Assembly: GCA_942490535.1 (NCBI GenBank)
Contig: CALNXQ010000008.1
Coordinates: 186,001-250,000 of the forward strand
Length of the DNA stretch: 64,000 nucleotides
Origin: JAEINY01 sp942490535
GTDB taxonomy: Bacteria > Bacteroidota > Bacteroidia > Bacteroidales > Marinilabiliaceae
Direction of reading: 5' to 3'
Both the position numbers and the translations under genes were made by a program. Shown one piece after another: positions 29,601-38,944 of the stretch. Each line of letters starts with the position of its first letter. The first letter of the stretch is position 1. The notes under the pieces are model-generated. The model worked only from the letters and a program-made list of their open reading frames with translations, searched no databases and had not been told where the DNA came from.

Positions 29601-32600
29601 CACTTATAATTGTCGAAACCATCATTGGCTACGATATTAACATCCAAACCTCTACAAACACTTGTATCATTTGTGACATCAAACAATTTAAACACATGCC
29701 AAGCATACTGAGTGGTGGCTTTGTTTTTACAGCCATTAACATCCGTGATTTCCAGCCAGACTTCCTCTGGTTGAGTCACCGTTGTGGATGGAGTAGTGAG
29801 ATTATTGTGCCATAAATAAGATTGAATACCCGACCCTACATAGTTTAATGCTGAATAATTCTCCGTTTCATCCCGACACTCGATGACATTACTTTTCAGT
29901 GAAAACTGAGGCAAAACACTTACTACCAGACTTATAACTTCCTCCGCCTGGCACCCATTGAGCATTGTTGCTAAAAGGGTATATTGACCGGCCTTATCAA
30001 TGGTGATGGAGGATTCTGTTTCAGAATAACCGGCATCTCCATCAAAGCGCCAATCATAAGTTACAAAAGCATCATTTGCTGTAAGCACCACATTATCTCC
30101 ATCACAAATTTGCTGATCACCACCCAATGCCAAATCAGGCGTATCATACACCTTGATCTCCACTGAATCTTTCAGCAAACAATTGTTAGCATCCTGCGCT
30201 TCAATAATGTATTTTCCAGCATCGACTAACGGATCTGCAGACGTCACCCGGTATTCATGACCTGGAGCGGCAACAGTCAAATTAGATTGTGTACCATCAT
30301 TCCGATGAAGAGACCAGGCATAGTTATTAAAGCCTGATGAACTTTGTATGATCAAGTCACTATTTTCACAGACTTCATTGGGAGCATCGGTTACAAAAAA
30401 TGGTGTTTCATTGTACCAGGTAAAACTAAGATCAGCCTGGTTTTCACATCCATTTGTATCTACCACATGCAATTTGAAATTTTCAGCAGGGTTAGTCAAT
30501 TCTAAATTTGCATTTAAAAAAACATCTGTCCCCACTGTCCACTCATAAGTGTTCATTCCTACCGGTCCATTAAACGTATGTGGTAACCCGTAACAACCTG
30601 TAACATCAGTTAAATTAATATCCGGTAAAGCATGCACAGTAACATCTATACTCTGGGTAGCCGTGCAGCCCTCATCACTCCATCCTGTCATTTCATAGAT
30701 ACCTGGTACAGTTGCTATGATGTACTGAAGCGTATCGCCATCATTTAATTTCACACCATTTACTTTCCATTCATAGCGATCAAGGGTGGTCTGATTCCAA
30801 ATGGTATCCCCAATACAGACTTCCTGGTACTTTGCAGGTATATCAATCGGAGGCTGCTCCAGGGCTTTTATATTGACCGAATCTCTGTGAATACAACTGT
30901 ATTCGCTATCATCTTTTACTTCTACCCACACATCAAGGTCGTCACCTGGGCCAACAACCACTTTATTAATGATATTTGAGCTACCATCGTACCAAGTATA
31001 AGTTCCCAAACCACTTGGCAATGGAATTTCTACTTCTTCACCAGGACAAAGCACTTGGTCAGGTCCTAAGTCAAATTCAGGTCTAATAAACTCAACCTCG
31101 ACCGTATCCGTTTGCTCACATCCGCCAAACTCAACTTCTGCTGTCACCCAATACTTACCAGATTCAGAAACGGTAATGGAAGGATCTGTAGACAAAATTT
31201 GATTGTTTGAAAATTCACTGTACCATTTATATACCTTCATGGGTTCCACTGTCTCCAATAGAATGGCATTACCCACACAAGCCCGCGTTAGCCCTTCCAC
31301 ATTTAAACTCCCATAAGATGAGAAATAGCCATAGCTGGTACTTCCATCATTTTCATCCAATATCCCCATATGAAAAAGGCCATTGGTATTTTCAAGACTA
31401 TAGGGAACACCGGTTGGCATGGTCAATGGCATAGAAACTGAATACCAAGCTTCATCCACATTTCCCAGATTAGTGCCAGGTACTAAAGTCCAAGTCATGC
31501 CATTTAAATCACTCATGATCTGGTTATTCTGATTTCTTAGTACAAAACTGCTCCGATTTCTACCCTGTGTCAATAATTGAATGTAAAACCTTTCATTAAA
31601 GGTACGCGTAAAGCTGACTTTTTTTGAGCCCGTACATGCAATTGGAGGTAATATTGCACTACCAATTTCGTTTCCATTTCCATTTGGAAAACTGGCCAAC
31701 TGATAGGCATAAACAGGTTTGTTTGCATTCAGATAGATAGCACTGTTCACAATATCCAAATCAATGAGATCGCCCTTATTCAATGACACCGGCTTAGTTA
31801 CATCATTATCCACATAAAACACCGTTCCATCTTCAATAGCGAGAATAAAAAGTTTATTGACTGGAGAAACATAGCGCAAACGCCCTCTGTTATCATAATA
31901 TCCTTCACTCTGACCATACGGTTTAACAGCAATGTATTCCGTCCCTATTACTGAAGTAGGGATTAATTGATCGCCAATCAGGTCATGTGGGCCAACTCCA
32001 GGTTCATTAATGGAATCATCCGAAATGGTTATGGCAATAGGCTTATCGGAAGAAACGGATGTACCAGCCATTGCCTGGTTATAATTTGTCCCGGAATATT
32101 CAATGGAATATGATTGACCTCTATTGAGTGTTATTGTATAAGGTACATTGGCACTATGCCCGGTGACAGTCACTGTAGGTACAATCCTGATCGTCGTATT
32201 ATCTTCCGTTGCAACTACATCTGCCTTTTCATTGGCAATTGGAGTATAAGGTTGATTTCGATATAAATTTTGAGACGGGATGAAAAATTCAGTACCTAAA
32301 CCATTATTACCCTTTAGGGTAAACTTATCAGGATTCACACTATTAGCCACTTCGTAATATACGGTGATATCCACATCAGAGGTTATGAGTATCCCCTTAT
32401 TATTAACTTGATTGGAAGGTCGGTTTTCAATGGTATTCTTATTGATTTCGCGAAAATCCTGAGTATTTGCATTAATTGATAGCGATACCGGCGTAAAACC
32501 ATTATTGGCCGGCATCGAAATGACAATGTTGGCCTTTTGATCAAATGTAGTAAAACGAAAAAGCACTGGATTATCACCATGACTACTGGTCACCTCCGGA

Positions 32601-32692
32601 GCTACAAACCAAAATTCCCGACCAACTTGTCCAAAAATTTGAACAATGGATAGTACAATAAATGTCGATAATATGATAAGCCTCTTACTCAT
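26633..32692 (-). CDS. Giant Ig-repeat surface protein with IgGFc-binding N-terminus and type-B T9SS domain
   Basis: 2019 residues from the ATG at 32692 (MSKRLIILSTFIVL); the frame extends 17 codons further up, but this start gives a clean signal peptide ending near FGQ. Residues 20-470 form an IgGFc-binding-type domain (GREFWFVAPEVTSS, NKGILITSDVDITVYYEV). The middle is a long series of about 80-100-residue PKD/Ig-like repeats with the pattern LGxDxxxC, YxWxxG, GxYxVxVxDxxGC. The last 85 residues are the gliding-associated sorting domain (DILTPNHDGINDTWDI, IRIYDRYGKLLIEY). It is expected to be an adhesin exported by the type IX system; binding partner unknown. Heads the operon. Confidence 0.88.
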   Translation of the reverse strand: MSKRLIILSTFIVLSIVQIFGQVGREFWFVAPEVTSSHGDNPVLFRFTTFDQKANIVISMPANNGFTPVSLSINANTQDFREINKNTIENRPSNQVNNKGILITSDVDITVYYEVANSVNPDKFTLKGNNGLGTEFFIPSQNLYRNQPYTPIANEKADVVATEDNTTIRIVPTVTVTGHSANVPYTITLNRGQSYSIEYSGTNYNQAMAGTSVSSDKPIAITISDDSINEPGVGPHDLIGDQLIPTSVIGTEYIAVKPYGQSEGYYDNRGRLRYVSPVNKLFILAIEDGTVFYVDNDVTKPVSLNKGDLIDLDIVNSAIYLNANKPVYAYQLASFPNGNGNEIGSAILPPIACTGSKKVSFTRTFNERFYIQLLTQGRNRSSFVLRNQNNQIMSDLNGMTWTLVPGTNLGNVDEAWYSVSMPLTMPTGVPYSLENTNGLFHMGILDENDGSTSYGYFSSYGSLNVEGLTRACVGNAILLETVEPMKVYKWYSEFSNNQILSTDPSITVSESGKYWVTAEVEFGGCEQTDTVEVEFIRPEFDLGPDQVLCPGEEVEIPLPSGLGTYTWYDGSSNIINKVVVGPGDDLDVWVEVKDDSEYSCIHRDSVNIKALEQPPIDIPAKYQEVCIGDTIWNQTTLDRYEWKVNGVKLNDGDTLQYIIATVPGIYEMTGWSDEGCTATQSIDVTVHALPDINLTDVTGCYGLPHTFNGPVGMNTYEWTVGTDVFLNANLELTNPAENFKLHVVDTNGCENQADLSFTWYNETPFFVTDAPNEVCENSDLIIQSSSGFNNYAWSLHRNDGTQSNLTVAAPGHEYRVTSADPLVDAGKYIIEAQDANNCLLKDSVEIKVYDTPDLALGGDQQICDGDNVVLTANDAFVTYDWRFDGDAGYSETESSITIDKAGQYTLLATMLNGCQAEEVISLVVSVLPQFSLKSNVIECRDETENYSALNYVGSGIQSYLWHNNLTTPSTTVTQPEEVWLEITDVNGCKNKATTQYAWHVFKLFDVTNDTSVCRGLDVNIVANDGFDNYKWSIKQDGKPLQTIDSNFGNNKLVINAATVADHQGQYIVEATDKNGCRDVSDFMNLTVMEAPNLQLNPSGDLCEGDVIELKGDHRFVDFLWTRDDDVSWSSTDPQVVVSMDDMYHLIAKWSNGCTANGSIDVKKIDAPSVTLGPLNKVCPGPDQSFQLPVISFNEAEASRPFDKFEWTFGDKKFTGTNENQLIEVANGGAGIYSLKAFDKGGCWATAEATIEEYVLNPIPLNPGFQYCADETSFALESPLTLGIDVDNYQWFQVDEYGVEQAHTANLPVDFPSAGDYKLKVIYSGTGCEDSAMTAVARKDTMAIHFGPDPMICAGESASVGCQERFLSYEWSNSSGKVLSSAPTYVTSMAGEYYLKGALPNGCFSTGSVDVNVTALPSVQLPIDNSYCEGYLPTLKLESFSAASGLPPTAYEWRNTVDGAILSIADSFVIQQTGTYSVIAKDDLGCENTDIITINQFPSYPVNIGDDVAICSNETLTLSCPALTPNPYSSYNWYKKNGALSDVLLASNSTCEVNEAGIYQIRVTDVNGCQSKDEIEVSLLAIPEFDLGPEQFMCMNDTLKLESDGSFQQYQWNRNPALNTSALEVTISGTYELAVWNKDGCMNSDAVNVTAYDIPVVRLDPPDTKCTGVKTVLTAPPGFSRLMWSTGEDTEKIEVDKGIFELTVFDANGCSATTEVSVNWFPIPKVELGDDEYICPVDRVQIDAGGGFEVYKWHNGLADQIITANFADTVNVVQVQDSNGCWGWDSKLVKAFPEPAYDLGEDEIACAPETVQLDAGGGYLAYKWNDVDGAQVNEVDQAGEYWVDVFDGCHWMRDTVAVTINESPVIASLDTMIYGQIIVHSQGGTEPYQYALNGETPQDDNVFEDLSNGDYLVEVLDANGCMAQVDASIFAIVDLDIPDILTPNHDGINDTWDINGLERFPNSMIRIYDRYGKLLIEYPATDPGWDGRYLNQPVPSDAYWYVIEIIPVNKVLKGHITLKR

Positions 32693-33184
32693 TGGTAAAT
32701 GATGTGGGTTAAACGTAATTACAAAACCTAAATAATTTTGCAATAATTGAATTAAATGCTGCTAAATAAATCTTTTTCAATAAATAACATAACCCCACAC
32801 ATTCCAATACACAAAACTATACCCGATAGTTTTTTTTAAGTATCCTTAACTCATAAGAATTGAGTACCCTAAAATTCAAATTCTTAAAAGTCATTTTACT
32901 CCGAGCGTATTCTGAATAAAAGTAATATCCTCCCTAACAGTTACTACTTTCATCTAATCCCGAGAAACGCTCCAATAAATTGATTTAATTAGCTATCATT
33001 AATACTTATTATTATTCAAAAAGGTTGCAAAAAAGGAAGTTTCTTTTTAACATTTTTTGAGCAAAATAAACAACTCCTGAAATGCAATCATTTTCAGTAT
33101 CCACAATAGCTAAACCATGGTGTTGATGTTAACGTAAAAGCCGCTTCTTTCAAAGCGGCTTTATATACTAGATTGTTGGAGTAA
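32693..33184. other. 492-base intergenic region upstream of the giant surface gene
   Basis: A+T-rich, no gene. It should hold the promoter of the surface operon: TAGTTTTG on the minus strand (32812-32819) matches the -7 consensus, without a clear -33. The FKBP terminator hairpin lies at its other end (33137-33162). Confidence 0.45.
33137..33162. terminator. Intrinsic terminator after the FKBP lipoprotein gene
   Basis: Perfect 10-bp stem AAAGCCGCTT / AAGCGGCTTT with a 6-base loop; T-rich on both outer sides so may act in both directions. It lies 23 bases past the stop at 33185. Confidence 0.75.
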
Positions 33185-34015
33185 TTAGTTCTTTTTCTCA
33201 GCACTCATAACTTCGAACAGATCCAAATCAAAAATCAACGCTGAATTTGCTCCAATTTTGTCTCCTGTGCCTCTTTCGCCATAAGCCAGGTCCGAAGGAA
33301 TATATAAACGCCATTTTGATCCGGCAGGCATCAACTGAAGAGCTTCTGTCCATCCTTTGATAACACCATTCACACGGAATTGAGTCGTATCACCCCGATC
33401 TACAGAGCTATCAAACACAGTACCATCCAACAAAGTACCATGATACTGACATTTCACCTGATCAGTAGGACCAGCAACCGGACCATTACCTTCACGAATA
33501 ACTTCGTATTGTAAACCAGATTCAGTTACTTTTATTTCCGGACGCTTTTTATTCTCCTCCAGAAATTTTTGTCCTTTTTCAAGGTTTGCAACTGCTTCCT
33601 GCTTTTTCAATGAATCCTTTTGTGCGCGCATTTCTGTAAACACTTTACGCAACAATACGTCAGCTGACATTTCTGTAAAATGCGATTTCCCATATGCAAA
33701 TTCATTCAAGAATCCTTTAAAGAAGGCATCCTCATTCAAATCACCAAACTGATCTTTACGAAATGTTAAATAACGCTCCTGAAGTTTTGATTTTGCAAAC
33801 ACCTTTGCCAAATCCACATATGTTGTTGAATCAACTGTAAAAGGCACCTGCTCAAACTGTTTTTTTACCTGATTCGCTTCGATGTATCCCAAGGCATAGC
33901 TCACGCTATCCAATTGGTTTTTAAATTCCATCTTGCCCGTTTTAGGAACCTGATTACAAGCAGTAAAAAGGGCTGCACCGGCAAGAAAAGCCACAAATGT
34001 TTTCATCGTTTTCAT
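33185..34015 (-). CDS. FKBP-type peptidyl-prolyl isomerase, lipoprotein
   Basis: 276 residues. Lipoprotein signal with lipobox LFTAC (Cys about 20), so anchored in the envelope. Residues 30-150 form the helical FKBP N-terminal dimerisation domain (SVSYALGY); residues 160-270 are the FKBP catalytic domain (VKCQYHGTLLDGTVFDSS, VIKGWTEALQLMPAGSKW, YIPSDLAYGERG). FkpA/Mip-type isomerases help fold outer-membrane and periplasmic proteins. Lies 29 bases downstream of a paralogue without a signal. Confidence 0.93.
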   Translation of the reverse strand: MKTMKTFVAFLAGAALFTACNQVPKTGKMEFKNQLDSVSYALGYIEANQVKKQFEQVPFTVDSTTYVDLAKVFAKSKLQERYLTFRKDQFGDLNEDAFFKGFLNEFAYGKSHFTEMSADVLLRKVFTEMRAQKDSLKKQEAVANLEKGQKFLEENKKRPEIKVTESGLQYEVIREGNGPVAGPTDQVKCQYHGTLLDGTVFDSSVDRGDTTQFRVNGVIKGWTEALQLMPAGSKWRLYIPSDLAYGERGTGDKIGANSALIFDLDLFEVMSAEKKN

Positions 34016-34044
34016 GTGTATAAAAATCTATTTAGGTTAGACAA

Positions 34045-34629
34045 TTATTTAATACCCAACAACTCTACTTCAAAGATCAAGGTAGTATGAGGTCCAATAT
34101 GGTTGCCTGCACCGCGCTCACCATAGGCCAAGTCTGAAGGCACATACAATTTCCATTTACTGCCCACAGGCATCATTTGCAAGGCTTCCACCCACCCTTG
34201 AATAACACCATTTACAGGAAACACAGCAGGTTCTCCGCGCTGTACTGAGCTATCAAACACGGTTCCGTCAATGAGTGTCCCATGGTAGTGACATTCTACC
34301 TGATCCGTTGCTGCAGGGGTTGCTCCATCTCCAACTGTTATAACCTCGTACTGAAGCCCACTTTCAAGAGTAATGATTCCTTCCTGTTTAGCATTCTCAG
34401 CTAAAAAATCTTTCCCAGCCTGAATATTTCCTTCATGCTGCTTTGCCTGCAATTCAGAGAAAAACTGTTGCAACGCTTGATTGGCTTCCTGAGCATCCAT
34501 GTCACCTGCCTTACCTTCAAAAGCCACTTCTAATCCTTCTGCAAATTTTGTATAATTAATGGTCTCAACACCTGAGGCTTTCAGGCTCTGAGCAATATTC
34601 ATCCCTAACGCGTAACTAATTTTGTCCAT
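34045..34629 (-). CDS. FKBP-type peptidyl-prolyl isomerase, cytoplasmic
   Basis: 194 residues, no signal peptide; starts MDKISYALGM, i.e. at the point where the lipoprotein paralogue's mature domain begins. It has the short FKBP_N helical part and a full FKBP domain (VECHYHGTLIDGTVFDSS, VIQGWVEALQMMPVGSKW, YVPSDLAYGERG). FklB-like in layout, so a cytoplasmic chaperone and isomerase. The tandem with the exported copy looks like an old gene duplication giving one enzyme per compartment. Confidence 0.93.
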   Translation of the reverse strand: MDKISYALGMNIAQSLKASGVETINYTKFAEGLEVAFEGKAGDMDAQEANQALQQFFSELQAKQHEGNIQAGKDFLAENAKQEGIITLESGLQYEVITVGDGATPAATDQVECHYHGTLIDGTVFDSSVQRGEPAVFPVNGVIQGWVEALQMMPVGSKWKLYVPSDLAYGERGAGNHIGPHTTLIFEVELLGIK

Positions 34630-34716
34630 CTTAAATTATCTCTATCGATTAATATTGCTGCGAAAATACACTTTAGAATTAACAATTCGAAATGACGAAA
34701 GCGCAAATATTGAGTC

Positions 34717-35388
34717 CTACTGTTTAATGGCACGTATCATTTCCCGTTTCCCTTTAGGCCCCGGCAAACGTTCCACAATAAATCCACAGGTCTGCAGCCT
34801 TCTTCTGATAACTCCCTTGGCACAATAAGTCGTCAGAATACCGCCAGCATTCATTGCATCATGTATTTTCTGAAAGATTTCATCACTCCACATCTCAGGT
34901 TGCTTTTCCGGGGCAAAGGCATCAAAATAGACCAAATCATAGGTGGAATTCAATGCTACAGACACCAGATCAGTTTCCTCCTTGCGGATCGAAAATCCCG
35001 AAGTCAGCATTTCCAATTGATTCCAGGGAAGCTCATGCAATTTCTGAAATAAAACACGCCCATATTTATCTTCTTCAGATACAAAATTAAGCTGATTAGC
35101 CAACTCAACAGATACCGGGTATTTTTCAAGTGCATGATAACTGATCGTTTTATTTCCTCTATGATACATGGTGAGGTAAGCATTCAAACCGGTGCCCAAT
35201 CCAATCTCAAGAATGGAGATTTCATCCATTTGACACTGCAGCAAACCAGCTTCAATAAATACGTGCATGGATTCATTAATGGCACCATTAACGGAGTGGT
35301 AATGTTCTTCCAATTCCGGTACATATAAAGTGTGTGAGCCATCACCAGATATTTTCAACTCCACTTTTCTGTTTTTATTTTTCAGCAC
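34717..35388 (-). CDS. mnmD: tRNA 5-methylaminomethyl-2-thiouridine methyltransferase (MnmD)
   Basis: 223 residues. SAM-binding motif ILEIGLGTGLNAYL (about residues 60-73), the YHALEKYPV acidic loop, catalytic-site DLVYFDAFAPEKQPEMW and C-terminal TTYCAKGVIRRRLQTCGF with GPKGKREMIRA. It matches the methyltransferase half of E. coli MnmC; here it is the stand-alone form, with no fused oxidase. It performs the last methyl transfer that makes mnm5s2U34 in the wobble position of tRNAs for Lys, Glu and Gln. 87 bases lie between it and the FKBP gene. Confidence 0.92.
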   Translation of the reverse strand: MLKNKNRKVELKISGDGSHTLYVPELEEHYHSVNGAINESMHVFIEAGLLQCQMDEISILEIGLGTGLNAYLTMYHRGNKTISYHALEKYPVSVELANQLNFVSEEDKYGRVLFQKLHELPWNQLEMLTSGFSIRKEETDLVSVALNSTYDLVYFDAFAPEKQPEMWSDEIFQKIHDAMNAGGILTTYCAKGVIRRRLQTCGFIVERLPGPKGKREMIRAIKQ

Positions 35389-35456
35389 TTTCGTATAATG
35401 ATTAATGGTTAACGATCAAGGATTCATTCAAACAGCATTTATCCAACATTCTCAGG

Positions 35457-36902
35457 TTATTTGTTGATATTGACTTTTTCCTCGCTTGAAAAAATTTGCT
35501 GGCGAATACGGGAAGGAATAAACGAGAAAATCAACAATCGCTTATTGCAGCTTTGCTGAGGATCAATTCGCCATAACACAATTAAATACCACGACATGAG
35601 TACTAAACCTTTAAAAATACTCGATAAGCTTATTGCCCACCAAATACCTAACATCCCAAGCCACCGCTCAGCTGACAAGACATAGGAGGCCGGCACCCTC
35701 ATCCCTGTAAAAAATATACCTACGATGGAAGGCGGGATGGTTTTTCCAACCCCATTAAAAGCACCCCTGGTAATGATTTCCAGAATCATAAAAACCTGCG
35801 AAACAGCCAATATTTGCAGATAGATAATTCCCAATTGCAACGGTTCCTCTTCCCTTAAAAACAAGGAGAAAATCTCTTTCCCAAACACAAAGAAAGACAC
35901 CGTTACTATTACCCCAAGAAATACGCCAATACCGATAGTCGTAAAATATCCTTTGCGAATGCGCTCCCAGTTTCCGGCGCCAAAATTCTGACCAGTAAAA
36001 CTTCCTAAAGCAGTGGCAAAACCGGATGAAGTCATCCAGGAAATAGCTTCTATTTGGGCACCTACACTTTGAACCGCAATAGGTACGTCACCCCATTTGG
36101 TAATAAGCCTGGCCAGAATTAATGCAAAAATGGCAAACAAACTGCTTTCGGTAGCAACGGGTAATCCCAACTTAAAGATACGCCCAGTTATGCGCCAGCT
36201 CAATTTAAACCTTAAAAAATCGGGATTCATAATTTCCTTTAACCAGACAAAACGAATCATGAAAACCATAAAAACCACAAATTGGGCAATGACCGTGGCA
36301 TAAGCTGCTCCTTTCACTCCTAACTGCGGAAATGGGCCCCAACCAAAAATCAAAACAGGATCCAAAAATATGTTTAATCCTAAGCCGATTAGCAAATAGT
36401 AGAAAGGCTGCTTACTGTTGCCTGCTCCATTATAAATCCCTTGAAAAGTTGGATTAATAAAGGTAAAGATGAATCCAAATGCCACAATCTTTAGATAGTG
36501 AATCGCTCCGGCTTCCACTTGAAAAGATGTAAACCGGAAGATACCAACCAACTGCGGCGCAAATAAAAATGCAATTCCCCCTAAGGCGGTGGCTATTATC
36601 AATGCCCAAACCAAGGCGTGCCGCGCATAACGCGTGGCCTCTTCGGGGTCTTTTCGCCCCAAGGATTGGGAAACACCTACTTCAGCCCCAATACGGGTTA
36701 ACAATACAATGGACATGCCCAGCCAAATAAAAAATCCGGCCCCACCAACCGAAGCCACCGCATCACTCCCCAACTGCCCTAACCAAATCATATCCGTCAG
36801 GTTATAGGCCATCTGCATCAAAGAAGTTCCAATGATAGGCATGGCCAATCGCACTAACTGACTGAATATTGGCCCTTTTGTAAGATCTACCGATTTTGTC
36901 AT
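35457..36902 (-). CDS. MATE-family multidrug efflux transporter
   Basis: 481 residues, twelve predicted membrane helices in two six-helix halves. Typical MATE blocks: the first-helix region PIIGTSLMQMAYNLTDMIWLG, GAGNSKQPFYYLLIGLGLN, and in the second half RGAFNGVGKTIPPSIVGIF. It exports cationic drugs or metabolites using a sodium or proton gradient. Substrate not predictable. Single gene, divergent from dinB. Confidence 0.92.
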   Translation of the reverse strand: MTKSVDLTKGPIFSQLVRLAMPIIGTSLMQMAYNLTDMIWLGQLGSDAVASVGGAGFFIWLGMSIVLLTRIGAEVGVSQSLGRKDPEEATRYARHALVWALIIATALGGIAFLFAPQLVGIFRFTSFQVEAGAIHYLKIVAFGFIFTFINPTFQGIYNGAGNSKQPFYYLLIGLGLNIFLDPVLIFGWGPFPQLGVKGAAYATVIAQFVVFMVFMIRFVWLKEIMNPDFLRFKLSWRITGRIFKLGLPVATESSLFAIFALILARLITKWGDVPIAVQSVGAQIEAISWMTSSGFATALGSFTGQNFGAGNWERIRKGYFTTIGIGVFLGVIVTVSFFVFGKEIFSLFLREEEPLQLGIIYLQILAVSQVFMILEIITRGAFNGVGKTIPPSIVGIFFTGMRVPASYVLSAERWLGMLGIWWAISLSSIFKGLVLMSWYLIVLWRIDPQQSCNKRLLIFSFIPSRIRQQIFSSEEKVNINK

Positions 36903-37018
36903 ATTGGCGGCGAAGATAACAAGGAATTAGTAATGATTGATGGTTTTGGGTCAATTTGAGAATGAGATGATTGGTTAACATGAAACCAATTCATTCAAAA
37001 ATCCATTAATATTGCAGT

Positions 37019-38080
37019 GTGATTCGAAAAATCATACATATCGACATGGATGCCTTCTTTGCTTCTGTTGAGCAGCGCGACTTCCCGCACCTTAAAGGAA
37101 AACCGGTGGTGGTTGGTGGTTCAAAAGAAAGAGGTGTCGTGGCCGCGGCCAGTTACGAAGCCCGCAAGTTTGGTGTGCGATCGGCTATGCCATCACGTAC
37201 GGCTTTACAAAAGTGCCCCCATTTAATTTTCCAACCGCACCGCTTTGAGGTATACAAATCTGTTTCCAGACAAATTATGGAAATATTCTTCGAGTATACC
37301 GATTTGGTAGAACCCTTATCGATTGATGAAGCCTTTCTGGATGTGACTGAAAACAAAAAAGGGATGATATCGGCCACCCTAATTGCCCGCGAAATTAAAA
37401 AACGCATCTTTGAAGAGACGGGCCTGACAGCCTCCGCTGGTGTGAGTATTAATAAGTTTTTGGCCAAAGTCGCCAGCGACCAACGCAAACCGGATGGACT
37501 ATTTCTCATCAGACCCCAGGAGGCTCTGCCATTCATCGAACACCTTCCCATCGAAAAATTCTTTGGTGTGGGCAAAAAGACAGCTGAGAAAATGCATGCA
37601 CTGGGGATTCACTATGGAAAAGACATACAAAAGTATGACCTTTCCAAATTAGTGCAGCTATTCGGGAAAGCCGGTAAATACTTTTATGACATCTCCCATG
37701 GTGAAGACCACCGACAAGTGCAACCGCACCGTGAGCGTAAATCAGTGGGTATCGAAAACACCTTTCAGCATGACTTACGCGACCAGCAACAGATATTGCA
37801 CGAACTGTCTGAACTGGAAGAAGGACTCATTCGGCGGCTGAGCAAAACCGGGAAGTCGGGAAAAACCCTGACATTAAAACTGAAATTTGATAATTTTGAA
37901 CAGATTACCCGATCAAAAACTGTTCGGGTACCAATTTCATCCCGACATCTACTGAATAACCTGGTGCATGATTTATTAAGAGATACCCCACTAAATCGGC
38001 CCATTCGATTGCTGGGACTTTCCATTTCTAATTTTGATGACAAACAAACCGATGCCATCCAACTAAAAATTGAATTTTAA
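37019..38080 (+). CDS. dinB: DNA polymerase IV (DinB), GTG start
   Basis: 353 residues. Y-family translesion polymerase: the first catalytic Asp in IHIDMDAFFASVEQRD, the steric-gate region, SYEARKFGVRSAMPSR, the second pair in LSIDEAFLDVTENK, ASAGVSINKFLAKVASD, helix-hairpin-helix FFGVGKKTAEKMHALG and the C-terminal little-finger domain. The start codon is GTG at 37019; the next ATG would remove part of the first catalytic motif. It copies past damaged bases in stress conditions. Two small genes follow on the same strand. Confidence 0.94.
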   Translation: MIRKIIHIDMDAFFASVEQRDFPHLKGKPVVVGGSKERGVVAAASYEARKFGVRSAMPSRTALQKCPHLIFQPHRFEVYKSVSRQIMEIFFEYTDLVEPLSIDEAFLDVTENKKGMISATLIAREIKKRIFEETGLTASAGVSINKFLAKVASDQRKPDGLFLIRPQEALPFIEHLPIEKFFGVGKKTAEKMHALGIHYGKDIQKYDLSKLVQLFGKAGKYFYDISHGEDHRQVQPHRERKSVGIENTFQHDLRDQQQILHELSELEEGLIRRLSKTGKSGKTLTLKLKFDNFEQITRSKTVRVPISSRHLLNNLVHDLLRDTPLNRPIRLLGLSISNFDDKQTDAIQLKIEF

Positions 38081-38218
38081 ATAACCCATCCGCCAGTCTG
38101 TTACCTTATTATTACGATACACTGAAAACGACATTCCCTTACGCGGTTAGAATTTAAGGGGGAAAATTGTTAATTTTACAAGCACATTGAAGACACAACT
38201 ATTTACAATTGGATTAAA

Positions 38219-38494
38219 ATGGTAGAACAACAGGATTTCGAAAAACTTCGCAAACAATTGTTAGAAAACAAAAAATGGCCGCTGCGCTATATGTTTAAGT
38301 TTATCGTACCCAATCAGGATGGCAAAGTTGACCGTGTGGTGTCACTTTTGCCAAAACATGGAACCGTTACCTTCAAACACACCAAGAACCTGCGCCATGT
38401 CTCTGTTACTTGTGTGGTGTCCATGAAAAGCGCGGATGCCATTATTGAAGTAACCAAAAATGCATCTGCAATAGAAGGGGTAATCGCCTTATAA
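38219..38494 (+). CDS. DUF493 (YbeD-like) family protein
   Basis: 91 residues, ferredoxin-like ACT-type fold: FEKLRKQLLENKKWPLRYMF at the start, then FKFIVPN, strand VSVTCVVSMKSADAIIEV, end ASAIEGVIAL. Matches the DUF493/YbeD family, small cytoplasmic proteins without a fixed role (possibly regulatory). 26 bases before the next small gene. Confidence 0.85.
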   Translation: MVEQQDFEKLRKQLLENKKWPLRYMFKFIVPNQDGKVDRVVSLLPKHGTVTFKHTKNLRHVSVTCVVSMKSADAIIEVTKNASAIEGVIAL

Positions 38495-38520
38495 AATCCT
38501 ACGCTCCACTTTTTTATCCG

Positions 38521-38781
38521 ATGGAATTATCGCCACTATCCTATAACCTCCCAAAGCGAACTTTATTACAGCATTTGGGTCCAAATCATATCGGAATTGT
38601 CAAAAAGATTAAAAGTCGGATTATTCAAAAAGACGCGCTAAAAATTACAGATATGACTGATCAAATTCGCACAATAAATCCACAACTAAAAATCAGTCTC
38701 ATTTGCCATCCAAATATCTGCTCGAAGTCCTTGCAACTTTTAAACAACAAGGGCATTGACGTTGTCATTTGCCCGGATTAA
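38521..38781 (+). CDS. Small protein of unknown function
   Basis: 86 residues, basic, no signal peptide. Pattern: RTLLQHLGPNHIGIVKKIKSR, then ISLICHPNICSKSLQLLNNK and VDVVICPD-like IDVVICPD, suggesting an alpha/beta fold. Three cysteines. I do not recognise the family. The close spacing to the DUF493 gene and normal-looking codons support it being real. Confidence 0.6.
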   Translation: MELSPLSYNLPKRTLLQHLGPNHIGIVKKIKSRIIQKDALKITDMTDQIRTINPQLKISLICHPNICSKSLQLLNNKGIDVVICPD

Positions 38782-38944
38782 CACAATCCTGTTTCACTTC
38801 ATTCATCTCAACTGATTGATACCCCAAAAGACTCCATTTTTCAAATTCAAATTGGATATTCTCAGCTCCTTTTTTTATATTTAGTAAGCAATAGACACTT
38901 ACCCCATTTTATTTTTACGATTTATCTTTAAAAGGCCTACTCTT

